64,000 nucleotides of DNA, taken from Leclercia adecarboxylata. GTDB taxonomy: Bacteria; Pseudomonadota; Gammaproteobacteria; Enterobacterales; Enterobacteriaceae. The notes under the pieces are model-generated. The model ran no database searches and was not told the DNA's origin. It saw only the letters and a list, made by a program, of their open reading frames with translations. Positions within the stretch are counted from its first letter, which is position 1; each line of letters opens with the position of its first letter. The stretch spans positions 1,674,001 through 1,738,000 of the forward strand of contig LR590464.1 in assembly GCA_901472455.1 (NCBI GenBank), in the 5' to 3' direction. Below are positions 53,508 to 64,000 of this stretch, piece after piece. Position numbers and translations under genes: made by a program.

Positions 53508-54347
53508 TCAGGATTTCTGGCGGCGATGACATCTCGCGGTATTTCACCAGAACATCGTTTTTCACTTCGTTTTTGTTTTGCAGATCCCACAGACCGCGAT
53601 CGATACCGTCGTTAATCAGGAAGATGACCCCCGGTTTCGATAGCCGACATCAGGCAGAGCATCACCGGTTCGTTTAGAGGTATAGCCGATTTCGCCTTCC
53701 AGCAGTCGTTGGTAGTCGATAAAGCGGAACACCCCGGCCTGAACCTCGTACGAGAGAATGGTTTTGCTGGTGGTGACCGAGGATAAAATTTCCCCGGTAC
53801 TCACGTTAACCACACGCAGGTTCACTGCAATCTGGTCAAGCTGGTACTGAGTATCACCGCCGATACCGAAGTAGCGCGCCCCCACACCCCCCGATTTCAC
53901 ATTACTTTCGTAACCGATAATCGAGCCTTCAACCATGACGTTTGCCGCCGTGAGTGAGTGCAACGGAATACGGTTGTTCATCGCCACGGTGCCGTTATCC
54001 TGCGCTGCACGAATAATTTTGCGTTCGTTGAGCAGGTTTTTGCAGCCCCTGACGTTCCAGAGGAATAAACCAGCGAGAATCTTTTAACGCCGTGACCAGC
54101 ATCGCGGTGGCGCTTTGCGGGACTGCGGTGGAGAAGTTACTTGCCGGATAAGGTTTAAATTGACCCGTTTCATCCTGAATATTGTATACCGACACGTAGA
54201 TCTTACCCGTTGGTAACGGTAACTGGGTCAGATCGCGATAGCTCTGGGCGCGGAGGCATTAATGTCGGTTTTTGCTGCCTGTTTGGGGGGAGCAGTTAAA
54301 CAACCGCTCAATAAGCACACTGCAACAAGTATGAGAAAGCGCTGCAT
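53508..54347 (-). CDS. csgG: Curli secretion channel CsgG (frameshifted)
   Basis: About 277-residue outer-membrane lipoprotein that forms the nonameric curli export pore. Lipobox near the N-terminus (LLSGC, recoverable after correcting shifts near 54285), YRDLTQLPLPTGKIYVSVYNIQDETGQFKPYPASNFSTAVPQ, then SGGVGARYFGIGGDTQYQLDQIAVNLRVVNV and YTSNEP. Breaks near 54285, 54250, 54045, 53630 and 53515. Last gene of csgDEFG. Confidence 0.94.
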
Positions 54348-54373
54348 GATTATTGTCCTTATCTCAACTATGT

Positions 54374-54791
54374 CTAAAAGTCGGTGGAATTGCTTTGCAA
54401 GCCAGCGACCTGAATGGTGGAGGTTCTCCCCGTTTTCCGGTCTGTGACATTTAATTGCATTTGTCCGTCCGCATTGGCGATATCGACAATAAAGTCGCTG
54501 GTCACCATACGGCCCGGTTTACCGGTGTTGATGTTGGTCAATAATCCGCCCAGCACCTGGGCCTGGATCGCCTGGGTAAAGTTATCCAGTGCGCTTGGGG
54601 TCTCAATACCGAAGTCATCATTGGCGCTTGGGTCCTTATAGGAGTTTTGCGCCTGGGCCGAGTTTAAAAGAAAAGAGCCGTTATTAGGGTTTCCCCCAAA
54701 GTTAGGGTTACGAAACTGGAACGTCATATTTCCGGCCCAGCTCAATGATGGAATGAGCAGTTAGGGCGATAACTGCATAGACAACACGCAT
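54374..54791 (-). CDS. csgF: Curli assembly protein CsgF (one frameshift)
   Basis: About 138 residues with signal peptide [14 protein letters not shown] (break near 54757 in the signal region), then [35 protein letters not shown]. Anchors the CsgB nucleator at the CsgG pore. GGAGG precedes the start. Confidence 0.94.
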
Positions 54792-54804
54792 GAATGCCTC
54801 CGAA

Positions 54805-55195
54805 TTAAAACTCGTCTTGCGCTAAATCGCCGGTACTGAGCAGAGCTTTATCAATCTGCAGACGATTTATTGCTTCTTCGGTTTGAGCCAGAGCGAAGAT
54901 TACGTTCTGATCCAGATCTCTTTTCGTTGGGAATAAAAAGGTCTGGAAAATAACGTCCTGATTCACCGTTATGGTGATCCAGCTACCCCATCGCGCACTG
55001 GGCCGTTCATTGATCGTTAAGTTCCCAGGATAGTCACTTTCCCATTTGTCGCTGAAGCCACGATAAAAAGCATGACCAACAGCCGAGACAGTGTGATCGG
55101 TTAACAATCCTGGGATCTCTACTTCAACCGCATGCAGATTCCCGGCAGCAAGCCAAAAGCTTGCTGCGGCAATCCAACTCGTTGTGCGTTTTCAT
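54805..55195 (-). CDS. csgE: Curli secretion specificity factor CsgE (one frameshift)
   Basis: About 129 residues. The signal peptide is hidden by an extra A in the A-run just after the ATG; correction gives [22 protein letters not shown]. The mature part [45 protein letters not shown] is intact. Caps the CsgG pore on the periplasmic side. Confidence 0.94.
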
Positions 55196-55199
55196 ACTG

Positions 55200-55852
55200 T
55201 TAACGCCTGAGGTTATCATTTGCCCATGAAACCGCCTGCGTCCGGTTTTTAACAGCTATCTTCTTGAAAAGATTATAAAGATGGGTCTTTACCGTATTTT
55301 CGCTGATAAATAACGAACGGGCGATTTCAATATTTGAAGCTCCGATGCGTAATTTATTCAGAATTTCTTTTTCGCGATGGGTCAGCAAAAGCAGACTCTG
55401 AACTGTTATAGCGATAATTTCCGGAATGCGTTATGAGGTAGCTGGCAAGTTTTTGCGAGAAGTAGCATTCCCCACGCAGAACGCCCTGCAGGCCGTCAAC
55501 CACGCGTGCCTCGTCCTCGTTGACGTAAAAGACACCGTTGATATGCGGCCAGCTTTCAATATCTCTGAATGGATACTCTTCAGGCGTATTCAACAATAAC
55601 ACACGGATATTGTTGTTTTTTCTGCTTAAAATATCTTGCCAGTATTGGATAAGTTTTTTATCCGCTTCCATCATATCGAAAAGAATAATACTGCCAGGTG
55701 TAATGTCATCAAAAGAGCGTTTGAATACTATGCAATTTCCCGCTCAATGTAAGGCTCTGCTTTAAATGCTGTAGTAAGGCTGTCGCCTGCAAAGAAGGTT
55801 TGGTCACTAACAATAATGTCTGACCATGAAAACTTTGGACTTCATTAAACAT
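55200..55852 (-). CDS. csgD: Biofilm master regulator CsgD (frameshifted)
   Basis: About 216 residues. Receiver-like N-terminal half (MFNEVQSFHGQTLLLVTKPSLQATALLQHLKQ, ILFDMMEADKKLIQYWQDIL) and LuxR-type HTH (LLTHREKEILNKLRIGASNIEIARSLFISENTVKTHLYNLFKKI). Breaks near 55725 and 55390. Activates csgBAC and cellulose synthesis; itself controlled by c-di-GMP inputs. Confidence 0.95.
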
Positions 55853-56599
55853 GATGAAACCCCTTTTTTGAAACACCTGGCAGCTGCCCCCCAATAATAT
55901 TATTGGGGCACCAGAAGTACTGACAGATGTGGCACTGCTGTGTGTAGAAGAAAGACCATATCCCTCGAAGTAAGGGAAAATAAAAAAACAATTGCGAACT
56001 TCTGTTTTCAATCTAGCTATTACGGTTTTTAAAGCAAGTGTTAAACGTGTAACAAGATGTAAAAATCAATATTAACTTGTAAAAAATGAGTTCATGAATT
56101 GCTTAGAGTTCATCATAAAGTTGTACACAAAGATATTGATGCACACATTTAAAAAATCATACAAATTATATTATCTTAATGATTTTACTATGATTTATAG
56201 TTTTGAGGTTATTAGCGGGAAGGTATGAGCAAGGTCAAAACGCTAAGCCTCTTTTTACAATGTGTAAACGTCTTAAGAAATCACGCACTTTGTCACGCTA
56301 TCATGGATATATCGTGATGGCGCACCTGCAAGGCAGGCGAAACGGCAAATCAGGATTTTCTCTTCTATCCATTTCCAAAACCCGGCTTTCGCCATTAAAT
56401 GTCGCCTGTTAAATGGCTGTATCGCCACGCTGTTTAATTTTTTTTAATACTTTGGGGTGACGGGGAAAATAAAAATACAACTGGCGGGTGAGATATTAAA
56501 ATTGTTTCGGCAGACATACTCTTCATCGTAACGCCGGGTTAACAAAATATTTAGCCTTGTTAACACAAGTTATTTTACCACCAGGTCCAGGGTGATAAC
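55853..56599. promoter_or_regulatory. csgD-csgB divergent regulatory region with CsgD box
   Basis: A 747-bp AT-rich region, about the same size as the E. coli csg intergenic region where OmpR, IHF, H-NS, CpxR and others bind. CGGGTGAGATA at 56485-56495 fully matches the CsgD box CGGGKGAGNKA, 105 bp before csgB. No gene inside; the short ORF at 56203-56412 lacks any support. Confidence 0.75.
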
Positions 56600-57049
56600 A
56601 TGAAGAACAGTTTGTTATTAATGTTTACATTACTGGGTGCACCTGGATTTGTTTTCGCTAGCTCTGATTTGGCAGCTTCAGAATACAATTTTGCGGTGAA
56701 TGAATTGAGTAAATCATCTTATAACCAGGCCGCTATTATTGGACAGCAGGGCGTAAACAATAACGCAACTGTTCTCCAGCAGGGCTCAAAATTGTTATCT
56801 GTCGTTTCCCAGGAAGGCGGAAATAATCGGGCGAACATTGAACAATCAGGCAGTTATAACCTTGCCTACATTGATCAAAAAGGGAACTCGAACAGTGCGA
56901 GTATTAATCAAGGTGCATATGGTAATACCGCAATGATTATTCAGAAAGGTTCTGGTAACAGAGCGAATATTACGCAGTACGGTACGCAAAAAACGGCAGT
57001 TGTAGTACAGAGACAGTCACAAATGGCAATTCGCGTTATCCAACGCTAG
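56600..57049 (+). CDS. csgB: Curli nucleator CsgB
   Basis: 149 residues with signal peptide ending VFA. Repeats of the form QxGxxNxAxxxQ (IGQQGVNNNATVLQQGS, VSQEGGNNRANIEQSG, IDQKGNSNSASINQGAYGNTAMIIQ, GNRANITQYG) build the amyloid beta-helix. Positively charged last repeat (VQRQSQMAIRVIQR) as in CsgB. Intact. Confidence 0.97.
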   Translation: MKNSLLLMFTLLGAPGFVFASSDLAASEYNFAVNELSKSSYNQAAIIGQQGVNNNATVLQQGSKLLSVVSQEGGNNRANIEQSGSYNLAYIDQKGNSNSASINQGAYGNTAMIIQKGSGNRANITQYGTQKTAVVVQRQSQMAIRVIQR

Positions 57050-57090
57050 TTATTTGATGACGAATTAATCAATCCGATGGGGGCTTTACA

Positions 57091-57546
57091 ATGAAACTTT
57101 TAAAAGTGGCAGTAATTGCAGCAATCGTGGTTTCTGGCAGTGCTATGGCTGGCTCCGTTCCACAATGGGGCAATCATCATGGCGGCGGTAATAACGGCGG
57201 AAATAACATCAGCCCAGAAACACTGACTGTTTATCAGTACGGTGGTCGTAACAACGTAGACGCTTTGCAAAGCGACGCTCGTGGGTCTGAAATCACCGTT
57301 AGCCAGAGCGGTTTCGGTAACGATGCTGACCTGTCACAGGGCGCTGATAGCAGCGAAATCGATCTGAACCAGAGAGGCCAGGGCAACTCGGCGACTATCA
57401 GCCAGTGGAGTGGTCGTGACCTCACCGCTAACGTTCGTCAGTCTGGTGGTCGTAACGACGTCCAGCTGAATCAAACTATGAACGGCGCGACTGCTAACAT
57501 CACTCAGGTTGGCTTCGGCAACACCGTGACTGCTGGCCAGTACTAA
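57091..57546 (+). CDS. csgA: Curli major subunit CsgA
   Basis: 151 residues. Signal peptide ends GSAMA, then a Gly/Asn/His-rich N22 secretion segment and five curlin repeats (YQYGGRNNVDALQ, VSQSGFGNDADLSQ, LNQRGQGNSATISQ, VRQSGGRNDVQLNQ, ITQVGFGNTVTAGQ). 41 bp after csgB, same operon. Intact. Confidence 0.98.
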   Translation: MKLLKVAVIAAIVVSGSAMAGSVPQWGNHHGGGNNGGNNISPETLTVYQYGGRNNVDALQSDARGSEITVSQSGFGNDADLSQGADSSEIDLNQRGQGNSATISQWSGRDLTANVRQSGGRNDVQLNQTMNGATANITQVGFGNTVTAGQY

Positions 57547-57565
57547 GCTGACGTCCGTACGACGA

Positions 57566-57595
57566 TAAAACAGGGCTGAGGCCCTGTTTTTTTTT
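57566..57595 (+). terminator. Terminator or attenuator between csgA and csgC
   Basis: Stem AACAGGGC/GCCCTGTT followed by nine T, just before csgC; it probably limits csgC expression relative to csgA. Confidence 0.85.
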
Positions 57596-57606
57596 GGGAG
57601 AAGATC

Positions 57607-57933
57607 ATGAATACACTTTTATTGCTTGCTGCACTTAGCAGTCAGATCACCTTTCAGACGGCCACTGAGGGCGACATGTTGACCATTATTCCCCAGGTCA
57701 CGGTGACGGAACCCTGTTTATGTCAGGTGCAAATTCTCACCTCGCGCAGCGGACCCGGTGGTCAAAGCACTTCGCGGCAGCAAAATACCGTCTCGTTACC
57801 CGCTAATAAAACGGTCAATCTTTCCCGAATGACCCTTAACTCAGGTCCCAACGATAAGATAAATGTCATTGTCACGGTGTCGGACGGTAAATCGCTGCAT
57901 CTGTCGCAACAGTGGCCGCCGTCGAAAGCATAA
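57607..57933 (+). CDS. csgC: Curli assembly inhibitor CsgC
   Basis: 108 residues of the immunoglobulin-like CsgC fold, with a CLC (CxC) motif near residue 38. Periplasmic chaperone that stops premature CsgA amyloid formation. GGGAGAAG precedes ATG. Intact. Confidence 0.94.
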   Translation: MNTLLLLAALSSQITFQTATEGDMLTIIPQVTVTEPCLCQVQILTSRSGPGGQSTSRQQNTVSLPANKTVNLSRMTLNSGPNDKINVIVTVSDGKSLHLSQQWPPSKA

Positions 57934-58433
57934 GGGATGAAATATTCTTTATATTTATGGATTGATGTTACTGAAATTGACTCGCGTCTGATGTTACTGG
58001 CATCGCCGATGCCAGTCGACGGCCCGTTTTAAGGCCTGTTGTTTCATCTGCAGGGATAATGTTTAGTGAAGTTCCTCCCGGTGGTCTTGCCAGATATCCT
58101 GTCTATTTAAATCCTCTCCCTGCCGCTTCGCTAACCCCAGCAATGTTATCCCTTTTACCGATAAGGGGCGCGACGAGCCTTGCATCATTCCGCCTGCATC
58201 GCAGACGATTTCCGTAACCTGCCCACAGAAGAGTAAAATGCGCACCCGTCAACGGCGCGGCGGTCTTCGGGGATCGCGTGGCCATCACCATGCCATCCCC
58301 TCCAGTCCTGAAAAATCGCGGGCTATCGTTCGGGTGGATTACCACCATGGCGGGGCGGTTTTCTGTTTACAGGCCTTACATGGCCCATCCTCTGCGATAC
58401 ACTTAAGAGAAAAAACGTCAGCAGAGGTTGAAT
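57934..58433. other. Unresolved 500-bp region between csgC and ymdB
   Basis: E. coli has ymdA in this position, but I cannot find it. The minus strand has two overlapping open stretches (58063-58245 and 58103-58348) that look like one protein broken by indels, without a recognisable motif. Status open. Confidence 0.35.
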
Positions 58434-58978
58434 ATGAACTCGCGTATTGGAAGTTTTTCTGGGTGATATCACCACCCTGCATGTTGATGTGATCGTCAAT
58501 GCCGCTAATCCCTCATTAATGGGGGGCGGCGGCGTGGATGGCGCCATCCACCGGGCAGCGGGGCCAGCCCTGCTTGAGGCCTGCAAGGTGGTGCGTCAGC
58601 AGCAGGGCGAGTGCGCGCCGGGCCAGGCGGTCATTACCCTTGCGGGTGATTTGCCTGCCAAAGCGGTGATCCATACCGTCGGTCCCGTCTGGCATGGGGG
58701 CGATCATCATGAAGCCCGCATTCTGGAAGAGGCCTACCGCAACAGCCTGAAACCTGGCGGCAGCCAACGGTTATCATTCCCTGGCATTCCCGGCGATAAG
58801 CACCGGCGTGTACGGTTATCCCCGCGCCGCCGCCGCGGAAATCGCCGTTAATACGGTTTCGGATTATCTCACCCGCAAGCCTCTGCCGGAGCGGGTATAC
58901 TTTGTCTGCTATGATGAAGAAAATGCCCGGCTATACAAGCGACTGCTTACCCAACGAGGACAGGAAACCGACGCATAA
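58434..58978 (+). CDS. ymdB: Macro-domain O-acetyl-ADP-ribose deacetylase YmdB (frameshifted)
   Basis: About 180 residues. The macro-domain motif [31 protein letters not shown] binds ADP-ribose; TVGPVW and [19 protein letters not shown] follow. Breaks: an extra G near 58448 (true start [15 protein letters not shown]) and two near 58755-58790. Also known to modulate RNase III in E. coli. The 3' end overlaps clsC. Confidence 0.94.
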
Positions 58979-60398
58979 CACGCGACTAGGACGCGCTATT
59001 GCACCGGTCAGTTCTGCACACCCTGGCCTTTGTGGACTTCTCCCTCTTGATAACAGTCTGGACGCCTTCGCCTGCCGCTACCGGCTGGCGGAGATGGCGG
59101 AAAAAACCCTGGATGTGCAGTACTACATCTGGGAAGACGACATGTCAGGAAGGCTGCTGTTTTCCGTGCTGCTCTCCGCCGCCATGCGCGGCGTGCGTGT
59201 ACGCCTGCTGTTAGACGACAACAACACGCAGGGGCTGGATGCCATCCTGCGCTTGTTGGATGCGCATCCCAATTTTTCTGTACGCCTGTTTAATCCCTTC
59301 TCGTTTCGCACTCTGCGCGCCCTGGGTTATCTCACCGATTTTGCCCGCCTTAATCGGCGGATGCATAACAAGAGTTTTTACCGTGGATGGGGAAGTAACT
59401 ATTGTTGGCGGCAGAAACATCGGGGATGCCTATTTTGGGGCGGGTGAGGAGCCGCTGTTCTCCGATCTGGATGTGATGGCAACAGGCCCGGTGGTGCAGG
59501 ATGTAGCGGATGACTTTGAACGCTACTGGAACTGTGCGTCGGTCTCCACGCTCCAGCAGGTGCTGGAACTGTCGGAAACCGAGATCGAAGATAAAATTCA
59601 GCCGCCTGAAGAGTGGTATCGGGACGATATCACCCGCCGCTATCTGGATAAACTCCAGTCCAGCGAGTTTATCACCCGCCTGGAAGCCGGTAATTTGCCG
59701 TTGATCTGGGCTAAAACCCGGTTGCTTAGCGACGATCCGCGTAAAGGGCAGGGCCGGGCAAAGCGCCATTCGCTGTTGCCCCAGCGCCTGCTGGACGTGA
59801 TGGGTTCGCCGGTTGAGCAAATTGCAATTATTTCAGCCTATTTTGTCCCGACCCGGGCGGGGGTGGCGCTCCTGCTGCAGATGGTGCGCAAAGGGGTAAA
59901 AGTCGCCATCATGACCAATTCGCTGGCGGCCAACGATGTCGCCGTGGTGCATGCTGGCTATGCCCGCTGGCGCAAGAAGCTGTTACGCCACGGCATTGAG
60001 CTGTATGAACTTAAGCCGACCCAGGATGCGTGCCGGTCATCCACGATCGCGGCATCACCGGTAACTCCGGCTCCAGCCTGCATGCCAAGACGTTCAGTAT
60101 CGATGGCGAGAAGGTGTTTATTGGTTCGCTGAATTTTGATCCCCGTTCAACCATGCTCAACACAGAAATGGGCTTCGTTATAGAAAGCGAGGTGCTGGCG
60201 CGACTGATCCATACCCGTTTTGTACGCAGCCAGCGTCACGAGGCCTGGCAGTTAAAGCTCGATAAGCTGGGGCGTCTGAACTGGATTGAGCGCAAGGATG
60301 GGGAGGAGATTGTACATAAAAAGGAACCCAAAACCCGCTTCTGGCAGCGGATGCTGGTGCGGCTTGCCTACTGGCTGCCTGTAGAGTGGCTTCTGTAA
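58911..60398 (+). CDS. clsC: Cardiolipin synthase C (frameshifted)
   Basis: About 490 residues, phospholipase D superfamily with two HKD motifs: HNKSFTVDG and HAKTFSIDG. Makes cardiolipin from phosphatidylglycerol and phosphatidylethanolamine in the inner membrane. Start at 58911 (or Met codons at 58914 and 58923) overlaps ymdB, whose product it needs in E. coli. Breaks near 59383 and 60030. Confidence 0.94.
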
Positions 60399-60402
60399 AG
60401 CG

Positions 60403-60424
60403 GCGCCGGTTGCGTAACCGGCGC
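60403..60424. terminator. Hairpin between clsC and opgC
   Basis: Perfect 9-bp stem GCGCCGGTT/AACCGGCGC with GCGT loop between convergent genes. No T-run, so weak or bidirectional. Confidence 0.6.
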
Positions 60425-60432
60425 ACAAAGGT

Positions 60433-61594
60433 TTAGCTGGTGGTCTGCGGAGAGTTGGCGGGTTTGCTGGCCGGTTTACCGGAAAATAAAAAGCGCAGCA
60501 GCGGAATACGCAGATGAATTTCATATAGCACAATCGCGATCCCGACCACAAACACCAGTCCGGCGATAAAGCCCAGCAGGTTTGAGCTGATATGCGGCGT
60601 GATGTAGGCGCCGAAAAAACAGCGTCAACGGATGATGCACCAGATAAATGAACAACGACGCATTAACAAAATAGGTGACGCGCGCGGATTTAAAGTTCAG
60701 CAGGCGGTGTCCCAGCGCAAAGACCACATTTACCATCCACAGCCCCAACACCATAGTAATCACGCTTTCGGTTTCATACATCCATGCATCGCCGCTGCCA
60801 TAACGCTGATTCAGCAGATAGGCGACAAACGCCAGTGCCGCGCCAAGGGTGCAGCCGCGCGATGGCGTGGTGAACAGGGCTTTCAGTTTGGGATGGACAA
60901 ACGCCAGGGCGCCAATAACAAAGAAAGGCAGATAGAAGAGGGTCTGCATGACCACAAAATTGAACAGGCCATCGCTGAGGATCGGCGAATAAACGATTAA
61001 CAGCGTGCGGCGCAGGGCGGCATAGGCAATACCCAGCAGTAAAAACAGGACCGACAGTTTGCCCCAGGTGATGTCCGCGAGAAGTGTCCCTGATTGGGTG
61101 CTAAGACGGTGGCGCATGCGGCTGAACACCCACAGGCTAACCGTGGTCATCACCACCAGCACCAGCAGGAACCACAGATGCGAGACCAGCTCCCAGGCAA
61201 GAGTATTGTATTTTTCGTACAGCGACAGGGTGTGCCAGGTGTCCGCTTTGCCTTTGACATATTGCAGCATGATGAATTGCGGCAGCGTCAGCAGGGGAAT
61301 GGCGGTGAGCATCGGAATACCAACGCGCTCCACGCGCACTTTCCACCACCGCTTTAGCGGGTAGCGCAAGAACAGCATGTAAGAAAAATAACCCGAAATA
61401 ACAAAAAAGACCTGCATTCGGAATGAGTGAATAAAGTCGTTAAACAGCGTCAGCCACCATGAGGACTCGGCGCTATTGACATGCCAGACGTGGCTCGAAT
61501 AGATCAAGGAGATGTGAAACGGGATCCCCAGCAGCATGAGCCAGGCCCGAATAGAATCAAGGAAATATTCGCGTTGTGCGGGTACGGTACTCAT
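60433..61594 (-). CDS. opgC: Periplasmic glucan succinyltransferase OpgC (one frameshift)
   Basis: About 386 residues, acyltransferase-3 family with about ten membrane helices. [26 protein letters not shown], then [13 protein letters not shown] and [11 protein letters not shown]. An extra A in a run near 60617 splits off [32 protein letters not shown] and the tail ending NSPQTTS. Adds succinyl groups to osmoregulated periplasmic glucans. Divergent from opgGH. Confidence 0.95.
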
Positions 61595-61849
61595 AGTGCG
61601 TTATGCATTCTCAGACTTATCGCCTTATCCCTAAGACCAATAGTGGTTACATTCGGGGCCAACCCTACACGAAGTCCGACAGACTGTCTCCAGGATAAGC
61701 ACGCAAAGTGAATACGGGTTACTTTCACTTGCTTACTCCCTGAGCCAGCACGCTGAACAAAGCGGTGATTATGTTGTCGGAATGCCTGATTTTCCATTAA
61801 AATGGATCGGATCGATATAAGCACACAAAGGGGGAAGTGCTTACTTATT

Positions 61850-63403
61850 ATGAAACATAAACCACAAATGATGAAAATGCGTTGGTTAGGGGCAGCCGTC
61901 TTGTTGTCTCTGTATACCTCATCGGCCCTGGCCTTTACCATCGACGACGTCGCAAAACAGGCAAAATCGATGGCAGGTAAGGGGTACGAAGCGCCAAAAA
62001 GTAACTTGCCCTCCGTTTTCCGCGATATGAAATATGCGGACTATCAGCAGATCCAGTTTAATCACGATAAAGCGTACTGGAATAAGATCAAAACCCCGTT
62101 CAAGCTTGAGTTTTATCATCAGGGGATGTACTTCGACACGCCTGTCACCATTAATGAAGTGACATCCAACGCGGTACGCAAAATCAAGTACAGCCCGGAC
62201 TATTTTAATTTCGGCAATGTGCAACACGATAAAGACACCGTAAAAGACCTGGGCTTCGCGGGCTTTAAAGTGCTTTACCCCATTAACAGTAAAGATAAGA
62301 ACGACGAAATTGTCAGCATGCTGGGGGCAAGCTATTTCCGCGTCATCGGCGGCGGCCAGGTATATGGCCTCTCTGCACGTGGCCTGGCGATCGATACCGC
62401 ACTGCCTTCCGGGGAAGAGTTCCCTCGTTTCCGCGAGTTCTGGATTGAGCGTCCAAAACCGACCGACAAACGCCTGACCATCTATGCGCTGCTGGACTCC
62501 CCTCGTGCGACCGGTGCCTATCGCTTTACCATCATTCCGGGCCGCGACACCGTGGTTGATGTGCAGTCTAAAGTCTATCTGCGCGATAAAGTGGGCAAAC
62601 TGGGCGTGGCACCGCTGACCAGTATGTTCCTGTTCGGGCCTAACCAGCCGTCACCAGCCACCAATTTCCGCCCGGAACTGCATGATTCTAACGGTCTGTC
62701 GATCCTGGCCGGGAACGGCGAGTGGATCTGGCGTCCGCTGAACAATCCGAAACACCTGGCGGTAAGCAGCTTCAGCATGGAAAACCCACAAGGGTTCGGC
62801 CTGCTGCAGCGTGGTCGTCAGTTCTCCCGCTTTGAAGATCTGGACGATCGTTACGATCTGCGCCCAAGCGCGTGGATCACCCCGAAAGGCGAGTGGGGCA
62901 AAGGTAAAGTGGAGCTGGTGGAGATCCCAACCAACGACGAAACCAACGACAACATCGTCGCTTACTGGACGCCGGATCAGCTGCCGGAAGCCGGTAAAGA
63001 GATGAACTTTAACTACTCCATCACCATGAGCCGCGACGAAGACAAGCTGCATGCGCCAGAAAGCGCGTATGTGCTGCAGACCCGCCGTTCCACCGGCGAT
63101 GTGAAACAGTCGAATCTGATCCGTCAGCCGGATGGCACTATCGCTTTCGTGGTGGACTTCACCGGTCAGGAGATGAGTAAACTGGCGCCGGAGACCCCGG
63201 TCACCGCGCAGGCGAGCATCGGTGATAACGGTGAAATCGTTGAAAACAGCGTGCGTTATAACCCGGTCACCAAAGGCTGGCGTTTAACCCTGCGTGTGAA
63301 ACTGAAAGACGCGAAACAACCGACTGAGATGCGCGCCGCCCTGGTGAACGCTGACCAGCCGCTGAGTGAAACCTGGAGCTATCAGCTACCTGCCAATGAA
63401 TAA
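61850..63403 (+). CDS. opgG: Glucan biosynthesis protein OpgG
   Basis: 517 residues from ATG 61850, or 511 from ATG 61868. Signal peptide ends [47 protein letters not shown] and the rest are nearly E. coli-like. Periplasmic glucan branching or transfer protein. Intact; last bases overlap opgH by 8 bp. Confidence 0.98.
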   Translation: MKHKPQMMKMRWLGAAVLLSLYTSSALAFTIDDVAKQAKSMAGKGYEAPKSNLPSVFRDMKYADYQQIQFNHDKAYWNKIKTPFKLEFYHQGMYFDTPVTINEVTSNAVRKIKYSPDYFNFGNVQHDKDTVKDLGFAGFKVLYPINSKDKNDEIVSMLGASYFRVIGGGQVYGLSARGLAIDTALPSGEEFPRFREFWIERPKPTDKRLTIYALLDSPRATGAYRFTIIPGRDTVVDVQSKVYLRDKVGKLGVAPLTSMFLFGPNQPSPATNFRPELHDSNGLSILAGNGEWIWRPLNNPKHLAVSSFSMENPQGFGLLQRGRQFSRFEDLDDRYDLRPSAWITPKGEWGKGKVELVEIPTNDETNDNIVAYWTPDQLPEAGKEMNFNYSITMSRDEDKLHAPESAYVLQTRRSTGDVKQSNLIRQPDGTIAFVVDFTGQEMSKLAPETPVTAQASIGDNGEIVENSVRYNPVTKGWRLTLRVKLKDAKQPTEMRAALVNADQPLSETWSYQLPANE

Positions 63404-64000
63404 GATAACTGAGTATATCGATGCCATGCCGCTGACCGATATCGAGAAGGCGGCACTGCCGAAGGGTGACATCAGCGAGGTGCATACCGCGTTGGATGCC
63501 GATCATCACGCGTTTACCCGTGAAGATGATACCCCGCTTGGCTCGGTTAAAAGCCGCCTTGAGCAGGCCTGGCCCGACTCACTGGCCGAAGGCCAGCTGA
63601 TTCGCGATGACGAAGGGCGTACCCAGCTTGAGGCCATGCCGAAAGCCACGCGCTCCTCTATGTTCCCGGATCCCTGGCGTACCAACCCGGTAGGCCGTTT
63701 CTGGGATCGCCTGCGTGGCCGTGACGTGACCCCGCGCTATCTTTCCCGCCTGACCAAAGAGCAACAGGCCAGTGAGGAAAAATGGCGTACCGTCGGCAGC
63801 ATCCGCCGCTACATCTTGCTGCTGCTGACCATCGCGCAGACCGTCGTCGCCACCTGGTATATGAAAACCATTCTGCCTTACCAGGGCTGGGCGCTGATCA
63901 ATCCGGCCGATATGTTCGGCCAGGATCTGCTGGTTTCGTTTATGCAGATCCTGCCGTATGTGCTGCAAAGCGGCATCCTGCTGCTGTTTGCCATCCTTTT
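63396..64000 (+). CDS. opgH: Glucosyltransferase OpgH, N-terminal part (runs off the window)
   Basis: ATG 63396 overlaps the opgG stop. [22 protein letters not shown], then [38 protein letters not shown] and the first membrane segments ([18 protein letters not shown]). Only the first ~201 residues are inside. Makes the glucan backbone from UDP-glucose; in E. coli its N-terminal region also restrains FtsZ. Confidence 0.97.
   Translation, partial: MNKITEYIDAMPLTDIEKAALPKGDISEVHTALDADHHAFTREDDTPLGSVKSRLEQAWPDSLAEGQLIRDDEGRTQLEAMPKATRSSMFPDPWRTNPVGRFWDRLRGRDVTPRYLSRLTKEQQASEEKWRTVGSIRRYILLLLTIAQTVVATWYMKTILPYQGWALINPADMFGQDLLVSFMQILPYVLQSGILLLFAIL

Noticed and set aside
56203..56412. 69-codon ORF in the csg intergenic region
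   Set aside because: No ribosome site, no similarity I recognise, and it lies in a known regulatory region.

Overview
The window is a chromosomal segment of a member of the Enterobacteriaceae, close to Enterobacter, Lelliottia or Leclercia but not E. coli. The right two thirds follow the order of the E. coli 22-24 min region: agp-yccJ-wrbA-ymdF, rutGFEDCBA/rutR, putA/putP, efeUOB, phoH, tRNA-Ser, ghrA-ycdX-ycdY-ycdZ, csgGFED/csgBAC, ymdB-clsC, opgC, opgGH. A chromosomal class C beta-lactamase and several genes absent from E. coli K-12 sit among them. The genus cannot be fixed from the sequence alone.

Layout. 1-8.7 kb: tail of a LacI-type regulator; a LysR-controlled cluster (old-yellow-enzyme reductase, LysR, DsbA-like oxidoreductase, FAD monooxygenase) with one shared palindrome in both promoter regions; a lipoprotein; ampC; an M24 peptidase; a DUF1272 protein. 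8.9-17.1 kb: a 24-residue membrane peptide with a larger membrane protein; an SDR dehydrogenase; a YcxB-like protein; AraC; a second 2-isopropylmalate synthase with its LysR; a carboxymuconolactone decarboxylase/tautomerase/DUF4865 operon. 17.6-20.1 kb: a periplasmic molybdopterin-fold protein lacking cysteine plus a membrane GGDEF-EAL protein, probably a PruR-DcpA-like pterin-sensing c-di-GMP module. 20-36.5 kb: agp to putA. The rut operon (pyrimidine nitrogen salvage) has a sigma-54 promoter, two NtrC-like sites and a RutR-like site upstream. 36.5-46 kb: putA/putP with PutA operator motifs, a 554-bp inverted-repeat element, a NupC paralogue, and Fur-controlled efeUOB with phoH. 46-50.3 kb: two tRNA-Ser(GGA) genes, each followed by an array of ~184-bp repeats carrying the tRNA 3' end, flanking a small cargo (YcaC-like hydrolase, pirin, LysR). 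50.5-64 kb: ghrA to opgH, including complete curli operons.

A technical point dominates the reading: more than 20 conserved genes are broken by single-base insertions or deletions, mostly in short homopolymers, and some are hidden because several indels cancel out. This looks like an unpolished long-read assembly. I therefore annotate such genes as single CDS spanning the frameshifts rather than as pseudogenes.

How the genes work together: rut supplies nitrogen from pyrimidines and put supplies carbon and nitrogen from proline. EfeUOB imports ferrous iron. The curli operons (CsgD, CsgBA and the CsgEFG secretion system), the opg genes (osmoregulated periplasmic glucans) and the GGDEF-EAL protein concern the cell envelope and biofilm formation.
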